Source: Streptococcus ovuberis
GTDB lineage: Bacteria; Bacillota; Bacilli; Lactobacillales; Streptococcaceae
DNA length: 64,000 nucleotides
Direction of reading: 5' to 3'
Assembly (NCBI RefSeq): GCF_012396585.1
Contig: NZ_JAAXPR010000003.1
Coordinates: forward strand, 140,250 to 204,249
Shown here: one piece after another, positions 19,857-28,648 of the stretch
Layout of the letters: every line of letters starts with the position of its first letter
How positions within the stretch are numbered: position 1 is the stretch's first letter
The notes under the pieces: generated by a model
What the model saw: only the letters and a program-made list of their open reading frames with translations
The model's database searches: none
What the model was told of the DNA's origin: nothing
Program-made: the position numbers and the translations under genes

Positions 19857-20664
19857 ATGGATTCCATTATTTTATGCCAAGCTGTTAGCCTGAAAAAGCA
19901 AGGCAAAGATTTACTGAAAACCTTAGACTGGGAAGTCAAGCCTGGTCAGCACTGGGCCATTCTAGGTTTAAATGGGGCTGGAAAATCAAGTCTGCTCAGA
20001 ATGCTAACAGGAGAATTCTGGCCTAGTCAAGGGACAATCACTGTCCTAGGCCATCGTTTTGGAAAGACTGATATGACTAGCTTGCGCCAAAAAATTGGCT
20101 TAGTCAGCTCCTTTATTGCAGAGCGTATTCCCAGCGATATGCTCGCTGAACAGGTTGTTTTAACAGGAAAATACAAGTCTTCCATCCTCTATAAGGCCTA
20201 TGATCAAGCAGAGCTAGACCAAGCCTGTGATATGCTGACCTTTCTCAAGGCTAGCCATCTGATCGGACGCCACTACAAGAGTCTCTCTCAAGGGGAAAAA
20301 CAAATCCTGCTCGTCGCCCGCAGTTTGATGGAGAACCCTCAGCTTCTTATTTTAGATGAAGCCACTTCTGGTTTGGACCTTCTGGCAAGGGAAACCTTCC
20401 TGAGTCAGATCGAGCAAATCGCTAAACTTCCTCAAGCCCCGACCATTCTTTACGTGACCCACCACGCAGAGGAAATCACAGCCTCCATCAGCCATATCCT
20501 CCTGCTTAAAAAAGGCGAAATCGTCGCACAAAGGGGCCAAAGAGCTGGTCTTTCAGGAAAAGATTCTCAGAGATTTCTATGAGCAGGCCGTTCAACTGAT
20601 AGGCATTGGACAAGAACGCCTCTTCATCCAACCGCTTCTAAAAGATAATGAAAAAGAGCTTTGA
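19857..20664 (+). pseudogene. ABC transporter ATP-binding protein, frameshifted near its 3' end
   Basis: An ATPase of the stand-alone ModF/YlmA-like type. Walker A is GLNGAGKSS, the signature is SLSQGEKQ, Walker B is LLILDEATSGLD and the H-loop is YVTHHAEE. The open frame ends at 20582 with a basic tail. In the +1 frame from about 20535 the sequence continues naturally as AKELVFQEKILRDFYEQ to a stop at 20664. One extra A in the CACAAAGGGG tract explains it. The second ATG (19857) has the better ribosome-site spacing. ATP binding may persist, but the last 40 or so residues are lost. Confidence 0.75.
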
Positions 20665-20697
20665 CAGGTAAACACTCAATGCTCTCAGTCTTATTTT

Positions 20698-20725
20698 TTC
20701 TCCCGCCTCTTAAAAGACGGGAGAG
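20698..20725 (+). terminator. Terminator after the ABC ATPase gene
   Basis: CTCCCG...CGGGAG stem with a TTAAAA-type loop, followed by AGTTTTCATTTT. Confidence 0.6.
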
Positions 20726-20903
20726 TTTTCATTTTCAAAGGTCCTAATGAGAGGAAGTAATCCTTAACTGCTCTAGCTAAGCCAACCTGAACCGAATCAT
20801 CTGATCGAGTTGCTGCATTTCTATTTAGTCGCTCCATAACAAAGCCATAGCCCACAGAATCCTTTTGTGGAACTGTATCATTTCACAGGGGAATTAAGAA
20901 ATC

Positions 20904-20948
20904 TAAAAAGAGAAAGAGATGACGGCGTAAAACCATCTGCCTATCTCT
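20904..20948 (-). terminator. Probable terminator after mnmM
   Basis: On the minus strand AGAGAT..AGATGG pairs with CCGTCATCTCT around an ACGC-containing loop, followed by TTCTCTTTTT. The 320-bp gap between the ABC gene and mnmM otherwise shows no gene. Confidence 0.5.
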
Positions 20949-20984
20949 TGGTTACTGCAGAATCCTCGTTCAAATCTGTACCCC

Positions 20985-21536
20985 TTATTTTAATTTCTCC
21001 AACATGACTAGAAAAGGTGGTGTATTAACCTGATTAAGCGGCTGATAAAGCATGCCCGTAAAGCGGGTTTGGTCAAGGGCTTTGACAAAGGCTAGCACCG
21101 CATCCTTCTCCATATCGCCACCTGCATGCCCATAGTAAATCATTACCGCCACCCGACCTCCAACCTCCAGCCTTTCAAGGATTTTTTCAAGAGCTGAAAG
21201 GGTCGTATCTGGCTTGGTGATAACCGTCTTGTCCGCACTCGGCAAATAACCCAGGTTAAAAATAGCTGCCCGAATCGGCTCCTGCACGTACTGGTCCACT
21301 TTTTCATGACCGACTAGTAGCAACTCTGCGTTTTTCAAACCGAGGTTACTTAGCCGTTCTTGGGTTTTGGTTAGAGCCTGTTCTTGAACATCAAAGGCGT
21401 AAACCTTTCTGGCTAACTGAGCTAAAAAGGCTGTATCGTTACCATTGCCCATAGTTGCATCAACCGCAACCGCTTCTTTATCTAGCACTTCTGCTAAAAA
21501 ATCATGCGACAACTGAATCGGACGTTTAATCATCAT
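20985..21536 (-). CDS. mnmM: tRNA (mnm5s2U34) methyltransferase MnmM (YtqB family)
   Basis: A 183-aa class I SAM methyltransferase. Motif I is AVDATMGNGNDTAFLA, motif II lies in VYAFDVQEQAL, and the YtqB-family stretch NLGYLPSADKTVITKPDTTL is present, followed by MIYYGHAGGDMEKDAV. YtqB proteins perform the last methylation of the wobble uridine to mnm5s2U in Gram-positive bacteria; the assignment rests on family resemblance. Confidence 0.8.
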   Translation of the reverse strand: MMIKRPIQLSHDFLAEVLDKEAVAVDATMGNGNDTAFLAQLARKVYAFDVQEQALTKTQERLSNLGLKNAELLLVGHEKVDQYVQEPIRAAIFNLGYLPSADKTVITKPDTTLSALEKILERLEVGGRVAVMIYYGHAGGDMEKDAVLAFVKALDQTRFTGMLYQPLNQVNTPPFLVMLEKLK

Positions 21537-21650
21537 TCCTCCTTTTCTGTAGACAAGTCAAAAGACAACCGGAAGTCTCTCTTGCCATAATCAATAATCG
21601 ACACGCCATCTGCCTCTCTTAGTGTTTGAGAAATAAGCAACACCCTTTCT

Positions 21651-22100
21651 CTAGCCCTCACCTAAGGTTAGGTGAGGAATGTCATGCTGGACCAATTCCA
21701 CCCCTTTTGCTGCAATCAATTCTAAAGCAAAGCCATGCTTGCGATAAGCTTCTTTATAAGTGATCTTTTTGATCCCAGCCTGCAAAAGTGCCTTGGTACA
21801 GTTCAAACAAGGAAAATGAGTCACATAAATCTCCGTTCCATCTGTTGATATTCCTTCCTTAGCACACTGGATCAAGGCGTTCATTTCAGCATGAACCGTA
21901 CGAATACAATGACCATCTTCCATATAATGGCCAACTTCTGAACAGTTATCCGTCGCAGCAACCCCTCCATTATAACCGGTCGCAATGATCCGATTATCCT
22001 TGACCAAGACTGCACCAACAAAGGCCCGATCACAGGTTGAACGCTTTGAAATCAGCTCAGCATTGGCCATAAAATAATCCTGCCAAGATAACCTCTCCAT
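21651..22100 (-). CDS. dCMP deaminase (ComEB family)
   Basis: A 149-aa zinc deaminase. HAEMNAL supplies the zinc histidine and catalytic glutamate, and [13 protein letters not shown] the two zinc cysteines. [27 protein letters not shown] is typical of dCMP deaminases, which make dUMP for thymidylate synthesis. I choose [10 protein letters not shown] as the start since AAGGAG lies 6 bp before it; the upstream ATG would use residues overlapping that ribosome site. Confidence 0.92.
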   Translation of the reverse strand: MERLSWQDYFMANAELISKRSTCDRAFVGAVLVKDNRIIATGYNGGVAATDNCSEVGHYMEDGHCIRTVHAEMNALIQCAKEGISTDGTEIYVTHFPCLNCTKALLQAGIKKITYKEAYRKHGFALELIAAKGVELVQHDIPHLTLGEG

Positions 22101-22171
22101 AACTGACTCCTTCTTCATTTTTTATGCCCCTATCATACCATAAAAGCCCGCTCTTTACTAGCGGGCTCGTC

Positions 22172-22606
22172 TCATCTCTGCTTCAACACCATATCCAGAT
22201 GGGGAATACCATCTTCCAAATAACTATCTGAAATGGGTTCAAAGCCAAAGCTTGTATAAAATTCTTGGAGATACGCTTGGGCCTGAGCATGCAGATCCTG
22301 ATTGCCAAACAGATTTTTAGCTTCTGAAATGGCTTGAACCACCAAATCTCGCCCAAGGCCTCGACCACGCGCAGTCTTGCCAACAACTACCCGTCCCAGA
22401 TGGATACCGTCCTCTCTAGGAATCAAGCGGTAATAAGCTAAAAGCTGATCATCCTCCCAAAACATACCGTGCCAGCTGATCAGATCCGCCTCATCAACCT
22501 CCTGATAGGCACAAGCCTGCTCCACCACAAAGACCTCTACCCTGAGCCTGTAAATAGCATGGAGTTCTTTGGACGTCAAATCTTCAAAACGTTTCATTTG
22601 CCACAT
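22172..22606 (-). CDS. GNAT-family N-acetyltransferase, ElaA-like
   Basis: A 144-aa acetyltransferase. The opening FEDLTSKELHAIYRLRVEVFVVEQACAYQE is the ElaA signature and the acetyl-CoA loop is VVGKTARGRGLGRDL. The start (MWQMKRF) is set by GAGGTG 7 bp upstream. Substrate unknown. It follows the PAP2 gene within 6 bp, so the two are likely co-transcribed with ribU. Confidence 0.85.
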   Translation of the reverse strand: MWQMKRFEDLTSKELHAIYRLRVEVFVVEQACAYQEVDEADLISWHGMFWEDDQLLAYYRLIPREDGIHLGRVVVGKTARGRGLGRDLVVQAISEAKNLFGNQDLHAQAQAYLQEFYTSFGFEPISDSYLEDGIPHLDMVLKQR

Positions 22607-22611
22607 TTGAA

Positions 22612-23268
22612 TCACCTCTGTTTGCTCTTAAATCGCCATTCAAAGCGTTTTTGATCATAAAACGGAAACAAAATAAGGGTTACTGCTACAGACAAGAGCC
22701 AACCTGCTAGGATGTCACTAGGATAGTGTACCCCTAGATAGATGCGTGAGATACCCGTCACTAGAGCGAGTAAAAGAAGCACGACTTGCAAGACCCGCCT
22801 CAACCAGACCCGATTTAGCCGCTGTTGTAAAATAATGGCCAACGTGATTGCCACAGTCAAGCTAGAAGCTGCGTGCCAACTAGGAAAAGAGGCGCCAATC
22901 GGATCCTCAATCAAATAAACCAAGGATGGTCTCGGACGGTTATAGACGATTTTAAACAGAGTGGATAAGAGTCCTAGAATGACTAAATTCCCTAGTAAGA
23001 AAGCTCCTTCTGCCTTCCACCTCTTTTGGTAGTAGAAATACGATGCCATAAGCGCTGTATAAAGCAAAATCACAGGGCTATTTCCCAAAATCGTCACCTG
23101 CCGATAAAAGCGTGTCAAAAGATCCGGAAGAGTCCCTCGTACCCCATTTTGCAGGTTAACATCCAAAAAAGAAATCTGGTCTGGGTAAAACTTTATGGTA
23201 TAGCCCAAAATGACAAAGAACAAAAGGGCAACAGTGCCCCAAGTGAGATAAGCTTGTTTATTTTTCAT
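22612..23268 (-). CDS. PAP2 superfamily membrane phosphatase
   Basis: A 218-aa integral membrane phosphatase with six hydrophobic segments and all three PAP2 motifs: KIVYNRPRP, PSWHAASS and SRIYLGVHYPSD. The active site faces outside. Likely substrates are lipid phosphates such as undecaprenyl pyrophosphate or phosphatidic acid derivatives. Its start overlaps the ribU stop by 11 bp, so it sits in the riboswitch-controlled transcript. Confidence 0.9.
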   Translation of the reverse strand: MKNKQAYLTWGTVALLFFVILGYTIKFYPDQISFLDVNLQNGVRGTLPDLLTRFYRQVTILGNSPVILLYTALMASYFYYQKRWKAEGAFLLGNLVILGLLSTLFKIVYNRPRPSLVYLIEDPIGASFPSWHAASSLTVAITLAIILQQRLNRVWLRRVLQVVLLLLALVTGISRIYLGVHYPSDILAGWLLSVAVTLILFPFYDQKRFEWRFKSKQR

Positions 23269-23821
23269 ACGTTTTTAATAAAGATCCCATCAGGTTATAA
23301 ACCCCAAAGAAGGCCAGACAGGTCAGCACCCCTTGCAAAAGATTGAAGGGAACCACCATAGCAAATAGGTAATTGGACAAGCCTAGAATAGCCTTAATGT
23401 CAAAATTCGCAAACGTTGCATAGACAGGCACGGCATAAACATAGTTAGCCAGTAACATTGCTAGTGTCATCGCTAGAGTCGCGACAACTGATGCAATGAT
23501 GTAGGACTTGAGGCTAGGATTTTTCTTCCAAATCCAAGCAAAACTCAAAACGATAACTGCTAAGGCTAAGATATTCATCGGCATGCCGATATAGGTCGTT
23601 ACCCCAGCACTATTTAAAATCAACTTCAGTGCTGACCGCAACAGTAAGATAGTCAAACTCGCTTTCCAATCTAAGACAACCAAGCCGACCAAGATTGGTA
23701 AAATCGAAAAATCCATTTGCAAAAAATCCGCTGCCGGTATAAGGGGCACCTGGAAAAACATCAGCAAAAAGGAAAGCGCTGAGAGAATGGCAACAATGGC
23801 CATTTTATGTGTACGTGTCAT
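23258..23821 (-). CDS. ribU: Riboflavin ECF transporter S component RibU
   Basis: A 187-aa substrate-binding membrane subunit that captures riboflavin for an ECF transporter. It has six hydrophobic segments, the N-terminal ILSALSFLLMFFQVPLIPAADFLQMDFS typical of RibU, and YIGMPMNILAL. The ECF ATPases and T subunit are not here; S components often share a common module encoded elsewhere. An FMN riboswitch precedes it, which strongly supports the riboflavin assignment. Confidence 0.95.
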   Translation of the reverse strand: MTRTHKMAIVAILSALSFLLMFFQVPLIPAADFLQMDFSILPILVGLVVLDWKASLTILLLRSALKLILNSAGVTTYIGMPMNILALAVIVLSFAWIWKKNPSLKSYIIASVVATLAMTLAMLLANYVYAVPVYATFANFDIKAILGLSNYLFAMVVPFNLLQGVLTCLAFFGVYNLMGSLLKTYEK

Positions 23822-23975
23822 TCAAGTTTCCTCCAATTTCTAAAAATCGAAAGAAGCCTCGAAGGCAACATCGCCCTATCATTGTCCGTCTGTTCTAAAC
23901 AGCTTCTCCGTAAAATAGCAGAGCTATCAATCCAAAAAGCTACTAGAAAGCACTCTAGTCAAGGCCATTCGCCTC

Positions 23976-24178
23976 CGTCTTCTCCCATCCAGACTCTACT
24001 GTCGGTTGTGGAATCACACCACATCAGCTTGCGCTCGCGGACTTCTTTTAAATGAGACTATTGTGGCTAAAGCATTCAAGATACTGCTCAAAGGATATTG
24101 AGACAAACCAAATGCCACCTAATAGAATCCCAAAAAAGTCACCGCCGGTCGGGAATTTCACCCTGCCCTGAAGACCCC
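23976..24178 (-). ncRNA. FMN riboswitch (RFN element) upstream of ribU
   Basis: On the minus strand the element opens with a GGTCTTCAGGGCAGGGTG-type 5' arm followed by AAATTCCCGACCGGCGGTGA, continues after a long variable arm with TGATGTGGTGTGATTCCA and CAACCGACAGTAGAG, and closes with CTGGATGGGAGAAGA. These are the conserved RFN blocks. The variable arm between the GGCGGTGA block and the AGTCCGCGAGCGC block is about 85 nt, longer than usual. A small ACTAGA/TCTAGT hairpin with a short T run further down (plus 23942-23960) may be the expression platform. FMN binding should lower riboflavin uptake. Confidence 0.93.
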
Positions 24179-24232
24179 TTAATCATATCAAAAAAATGCC
24201 CAGGCCGCAAGAATTTGGGCTAGGCATTCTTT

Positions 24233-24964
24233 TTAGAAAAAGAGATTAAGCAGACCAACACCAATCAAATCCCCAAACGAATGAGCGATGAAGAATGGTA
24301 CCAGATTCTTCTTCTTCATCCGAGTATAGAGGAAATAGAAGATTGGGCCTAATAAGAAACCAATTGCTAAAGCAGAAACATTTCCTTGGTAAGTATGGAA
24401 AACGTAGCGCACGAGCAAGGAATAGACAACAATAAGTTTACGGTGCTTAGGTTCCACACTCAAACAAATTCCCAAGAAGAAAATTTCCTCATAAAATCCA
24501 TTCATTAAAGAGTAAATGAATAAGGAGAGGTCAATATTAGAGATAGCCGCTACAAATGGGTGCATTGGCGCAATATCCTGGGAGACTGTTTCAAGTATAA
24601 CCTCTCCAGCTGGAGGAAACATGGCATAAGCCACCATAAAGTACACATCAAAAATCAAAGACACTCCAGCAAAAATCACGACCCCTAGGCCAATGGCTTT
24701 AGGCGTAATCTTCATCGGCCAGCTGGAAAAATCGAAGCGGCGTAACCACAAATACAAAAAGGCAAGCAGTAAGAGAGTCCCCTGCCCAATGAGAGCTGCC
24801 CAATTCTGGTCAGTGGTGAATTCTACCATTTCAGCTACGTTTGTACTATCCAATGAAAAATAGAGCATCAATGAATCTAAAGTAGCTTTCCCAAATAGGA
24901 TGATGCTTAGCACAACAACATCCCACCACTTCAAATACCTTAATTTTTCGTTTCTCCTAATCAT
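24233..24964 (-). CDS. CPBP-family intramembrane protease-like protein
   Basis: About 243 aa with roughly seven membrane segments. The Abi/CPBP motifs are present in modified form: YEEIFFLGICLSVE (motif 1, where the usual EExxxR lacks the arginine), VFHTYQG (motif 2) and HSFGD (motif 3). In streptococci such proteins often protect against self-made bacteriocins or process peptides; which applies here is unknown. The start could be ATG 24964 or the TTG two codons earlier. The following 470-bp spacer (24965-25435) has no convincing gene, only hairpins. Confidence 0.75.
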   Translation of the reverse strand: MIRRNEKLRYLKWWDVVVLSIILFGKATLDSLMLYFSLDSTNVAEMVEFTTDQNWAALIGQGTLLLLAFLYLWLRRFDFSSWPMKITPKAIGLGVVIFAGVSLIFDVYFMVAYAMFPPAGEVILETVSQDIAPMHPFVAAISNIDLSLFIYSLMNGFYEEIFFLGICLSVEPKHRKLIVVYSLLVRYVFHTYQGNVSALAIGFLLGPIFYFLYTRMKKKNLVPFFIAHSFGDLIGVGLLNLFF

Positions 24965-25300
24965 GTCCAAGGTTATATTCCACCTTCCTTTCAAACACTT
25001 TTTCATTTGTTTCCGATAGAGTTCGGACTGTCCTCATTATATCAAACGTTTGTCTCCATCCCCTAAAGAGTATCTGTTTTTTATCTATGCTCTCCTTCAT
25101 GCCTTTAGAAAAGTAGGAGACAACTAGCCTCTACAGTTGTCTTTCGAAGTCAAGCTTCTGGGACCTAAAACTCTGATTGTCCTGCATCAAAGCGACAGAA
25201 AGAAAACAACGGTGTATGTTAAAACCGTGCTCTGGCTCTCCCATTTTTGAGCCAAGGCTCTGGCGATTCCTTTCAGGCAATCTCTTTTGCACTTTTCGGA

Positions 25301-25435
25301 AATCACTGTAAGCCGTACAGATTTTTGTCATGAAGGACCTTGAAAGGTGATTTCCAACAAATCCTTTTTGCAACAATTCAAAAACCGCTACTGGTAAAAA
25401 CCAATTAGCGGCAAGCTATTCTTTTGCGTTTCACG
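25301..25435. other. Hairpin-rich non-coding segment upstream of the CPBP gene, next to lplA 3' end
   Basis: GGAAATCAC near 25300 is repeated inverted as GGTGATTTCC near 25347, and CCGCTA..TGGT pairs with ACCA..TAGCGG at 25385-25420, the latter probably terminating lplA. An 81-codon frame at 25131-25376 has no ribosome site and no recognisable content, so I do not call a gene in 24965-25435. Confidence 0.4.
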
Positions 25436-26425
25436 TTAAGCCACAATCGCCTTCGCCACTTCTTCAGTCGTCATGCGTGAGAAGTAATGGCTGGTATCAA
25501 TCGTTTGCAACTTCGCTAAAACATCCGTATACTCATATCGCGTTCCGATAAGAAGTTGCTCCACATCTGCTACATCCCCGATCCCAAAGAAGTCCCCATA
25601 AATCTTAATGGACTCAATGATGGATTTTTCAACCTTGGCAAAGGTCGTGATTTTCCCTGCATCATAACGGACATTACGCTCAATAGTGTACTCCGGTGTC
25701 TCTCCAAAGTTCCATTCCCAAGTCCCAAATTTGGTGTCACGGATTTCTTGGATGCGGGCCAATTCATCTTCGTTTAAGACATACTCAGTCATTTCAGGGT
25801 ATTCTTTTTTCATTTGAGCGAGAATGGCATCGCTGAATTCTTGGACCGTAATCTTTTCTGGCAATTCATTGTTGATGTTGGTCACGCGGGCACGAACCGA
25901 TTTGACCCCTTTTGACTCGATTTTATCCTTCGATACCTTGAGCGCATCGCCAAGGACGGTCATGTCCACATCAAACAGTAGACAGCCATGGTGCATCATG
26001 CGGCCTTTGTAATAGGCTTGAGCGTTTCCACAGATTTTTTTGCCATCGATTTCGATGTCGTTTCGCCCTGTGAAATTAGCTTCCACGCCGAGATTGGCCA
26101 GTGTATCAATCACAGGCTTAGAGAAGGTTTTGAAGTCAAACGCTCCCTCATCTGCCTTATTTGAAATGATGGTGTAGTTGAGGTTGTTGAGGTCATGGTA
26201 AACCGCCCCACCGCCTGACAGACGACGCACTACATGGATGCCATGTTTGTCGGTATATTCTTTATTGATCTCAGAAATGGCATTTTGGTGTTTGCCGATA
26301 ATGATGGCTGGCTCATTGATCCACAGGATAAAAATCTCATCTTCATTGACCAGCTCGCGGAAGGCATAGGATTCCAAGGCAATGTTATAGGCTGGGTCAT
26401 TAGAGTTATTAACAATGTATTTCAT
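25436..26425 (-). CDS. lplA: Lipoate-protein ligase A
   Basis: A 329-aa enzyme that attaches free lipoate to lipoyl domains through lipoyl-AMP. It has IIGKHQNAISEIN, the signature RRLSGGGAVYHDLNNLNYT, and KICGNAQAYYKGRMMHHGCLLFDVD, plus a C-terminal accessory domain. The window encodes its likely substrates 6-10 kb away: the E2 and the lipoyl-bearing E3 of the PDH operon. No lipoate synthesis genes are seen, so scavenging is inferred. Confidence 0.95.
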   Translation of the reverse strand: MKYIVNNSNDPAYNIALESYAFRELVNEDEIFILWINEPAIIIGKHQNAISEINKEYTDKHGIHVVRRLSGGGAVYHDLNNLNYTIISNKADEGAFDFKTFSKPVIDTLANLGVEANFTGRNDIEIDGKKICGNAQAYYKGRMMHHGCLLFDVDMTVLGDALKVSKDKIESKGVKSVRARVTNINNELPEKITVQEFSDAILAQMKKEYPEMTEYVLNEDELARIQEIRDTKFGTWEWNFGETPEYTIERNVRYDAGKITTFAKVEKSIIESIKIYGDFFGIGDVADVEQLLIGTRYEYTDVLAKLQTIDTSHYFSRMTTEEVAKAIVA

Positions 26426-26505
26426 GGTGGGCTCCTAAAAATTTAATTCGCTGAAAGCGCTATGTTCATTATACCAAATCTCTGGCTATTATGGAAAAAT
26501 TAGCC

Positions 26506-26907
26506 TCATTTTTGGGCTTCAGAAGACTGTTTTAAACGCTTTACAAATCCTGCCTTGTCAAAAGCAACTGCCTCCAGCTGAAGCTGCTCCCAAAAACCAT
26601 CGTGATCATATCTTGGAATCAAGTGACTATGAAAATGCGTACCACTATCCATCAACGCCCCATTATTAGTGGCCAAGGTCACTCCAAGTACGCCCTTTTC
26701 TAACTCAAACTGGCCAATAAGTTCCTTCTGAAAGGCCAACAGATCCATTCCTTCTTCTACCGATAATTCAGCCAAAGCCATCCGGTGCTCCTTCGCGATA
26801 ACCAAGAGATGCCCCTGCTGAATGGGATCAATATCCCAGACGGCAAAGAAGTGTTTGGACTGGATCACCTTCGCTTCTTCATCCAATGCACAAAATATAC
26901 AAGCCAT
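26506..26907 (-). CDS. HIT family nucleotide-binding protein
   Basis: A 133-aa histidine triad protein: CIFCALDEEAKVIQ at the N-terminus, GHLLVIAKEHR in the middle and the triad HFHSHLIPRYDHDGFW at the C-terminus. The triad appears as HFHSHLI, close to the H-x-H-x-H pattern. HIT proteins hydrolyse nucleotide phosphoramidates or dinucleotides. The start MACIFCA follows AAGGAG by 6 bp. Confidence 0.88.
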   Translation of the reverse strand: MACIFCALDEEAKVIQSKHFFAVWDIDPIQQGHLLVIAKEHRMALAELSVEEGMDLLAFQKELIGQFELEKGVLGVTLATNNGALMDSGTHFHSHLIPRYDHDGFWEQLQLEAVAFDKAGFVKRLKQSSEAQK

Positions 26908-27427
26908 CTGACTCTCCTTCCCCTCTTCCAAGATAAGTTTAGCACAGTTTTTCCTTAAAATCTAGTGTTGTTTGATACAAAAACTGGTCTCAACTTTTTC
27001 TTACCAATGATTACTCTCTTGAAGATTTCTTGAAAAATTCAATCCTACTGATTCAAATTAAACGAAGCAAAGGATCGGTTCAAGAAAGCTAAAAATACAT
27101 CCGACCTTTGTGAGCAACCTTATTTGGTTTGAAACTGTAATCACTATATCATTGGTCTCTAGCTAGCCATTATGCCCACAGATTACTTCATCAGGCTGAT
27201 ACCTACACAGCATCAGATTGCCTAATGACTTATTATTAGACCTACTATGGTATAGCCTAGAAGCCCGACAATTTATTTCACTGCCAATTCCCTTGAAAAT
27301 AGGGTTTATTTAAGGACAGGATTTATTTGGCAAGTGGTCGAAATAAAAAGATTGGTCAGAGACTTGGAATTCCACTCTTCCTGTCGAAAGCGCTGAGATA
27401 CTACTTGCTATTTTAGCGGCAGTGGCG
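26908..27427. other. 520-bp spacer with possible decayed IS sequence
   Basis: No intact gene. On the plus strand near 27060-27110 the translation LNEAKDRFKKAKNTSDLCEQ hints at a decayed transposase, with stops soon after. The rest shows nothing I can interpret. It forms the left border of the lanthipeptide locus, which could have arrived by transfer. Confidence 0.25.
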
Positions 27428-28648
27428 CTACATATTGCGGAAAATAATTAAGTAAGGAAAAAGTGCTAAGATAAGAAAGATGCCCCATGTTAATGACAAG
27501 CTATAAACGGATAATCCAGAGAAAATGGCAGTTCCTACTGGAAGTGCAAGCATTACCATTGTCGAAATAAGTGATCGCACTTGCGCCAACTGATTCTCTG
27601 GAATATGCTTAGCCCAGAAGGCGCTGATTTTCGGGTTAAATTTTCCTGTTAGATAGGCATCCAGACCATACAATAGGATAATCGTTATTGAGGGCAACCG
27701 TAACAACCCCGCCAAAGCGATCAAGACGATGACAAGTACTTCAAATTTCAGGATAAAGGCCAAGGATTTATCCGCGAAAAAACCACTGGGCCGAGCATTA
27801 CCAATCAGAGCACCAACCATTCCTACCATTTGCATGAGTAGAATTGTATCCGCATAAGATAAGGTAAACAGTTGATGATTCAGGTAAAAAATAGTCAAGA
27901 TCGGTAAAACAGCAGAGCTGAGAACATTGAGAATAACTAAGCTGGCAAACAAACTAACAAAAGAAAGGCCTCCATTTTCAGCAAAAGTCTGTCTAGCTAA
28001 TTGATAGGTCTGTTGTAATTTCTTTAAAAAGCGACCTTTTTCCTGTAGCATGACGGGATCGTGCGTCAATTCCTTGCGAATCGAAAAAAGCACAACTGAC
28101 GAGAGAATAAAGCTGACCGCATTCAAGATAGCAATAAGCGTAAAATTTTGATGCGTCAAGCTCAAAAGCCAAATGCCAAGGGATTGACCACCAATCGCAC
28201 AGAGGTACGCAACAATATTAAATCCTGAGTAGGCGGTCACTAAGTCATCTGTCGGAATCTGATGACTGACCATGGGCATAAACAAGTTCCCATGGTAACT
28301 GGCTAAGGCATCAGTCAGCACATTCATCAAACAAATCATAGCAAAAGCAAAGAGAGTCGCTTGACCAGTTAAGCCAGCTACGATAAAGAAAAAGATCCCC
28401 TGAAGCCACCCAATTCTAACCAGCCATTTCCCCTTATGACGCGTTTCATCTGCTTTTTGAGCAATCCAGAGTTGGAATAAAACAGGTATCATGATGATGC
28501 TATTGGATAGGCTAACTAGGAGCTTGGACTGGAATGTCTCAGCCACATAGACCACAAAAACAATATTGTAGAGCGAGGATCCAAACTGCGTCAACAAATT
28601 GGCTAATAGGGACCATCTATAAAAACGATTAGACTTGATTAGTCTCAT
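27428..28648 (-). CDS. MFS transporter, probable lanthipeptide exporter
   Basis: A 406-aa major facilitator protein with 12 predicted membrane helices, of the macrolide-efflux/enterobactin-exporter-like branch. It opens MRLIKSNRFYRWSLLANLLTQFGSSLYN and ends LFPYLIIFRNM without a periplasmic or peptidase domain. Its start overlaps the LanKC stop by 20 bp, implying translational coupling. In class III lanthipeptide loci the exporter is often the last gene and the leader is removed by other proteases; export of the modified peptide is inferred from context. Immunity by efflux is an alternative. Confidence 0.75.
   Translation of the reverse strand: MRLIKSNRFYRWSLLANLLTQFGSSLYNIVFVVYVAETFQSKLLVSLSNSIIMIPVLFQLWIAQKADETRHKGKWLVRIGWLQGIFFFIVAGLTGQATLFAFAMICLMNVLTDALASYHGNLFMPMVSHQIPTDDLVTAYSGFNIVAYLCAIGGQSLGIWLLSLTHQNFTLIAILNAVSFILSSVVLFSIRKELTHDPVMLQEKGRFLKKLQQTYQLARQTFAENGGLSFVSLFASLVILNVLSSAVLPILTIFYLNHQLFTLSYADTILLMQMVGMVGALIGNARPSGFFADKSLAFILKFEVLVIVLIALAGLLRLPSITIILLYGLDAYLTGKFNPKISAFWAKHIPENQLAQVRSLISTMVMLALPVGTAIFSGLSVYSLSLTWGIFLILALFPYLIIFRNM

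Noticed and set aside
25131..25376. 81-codon minus-strand frame between lplA and the CPBP gene
   Set aside because: No ribosome site, odd composition, region dominated by inverted repeats.
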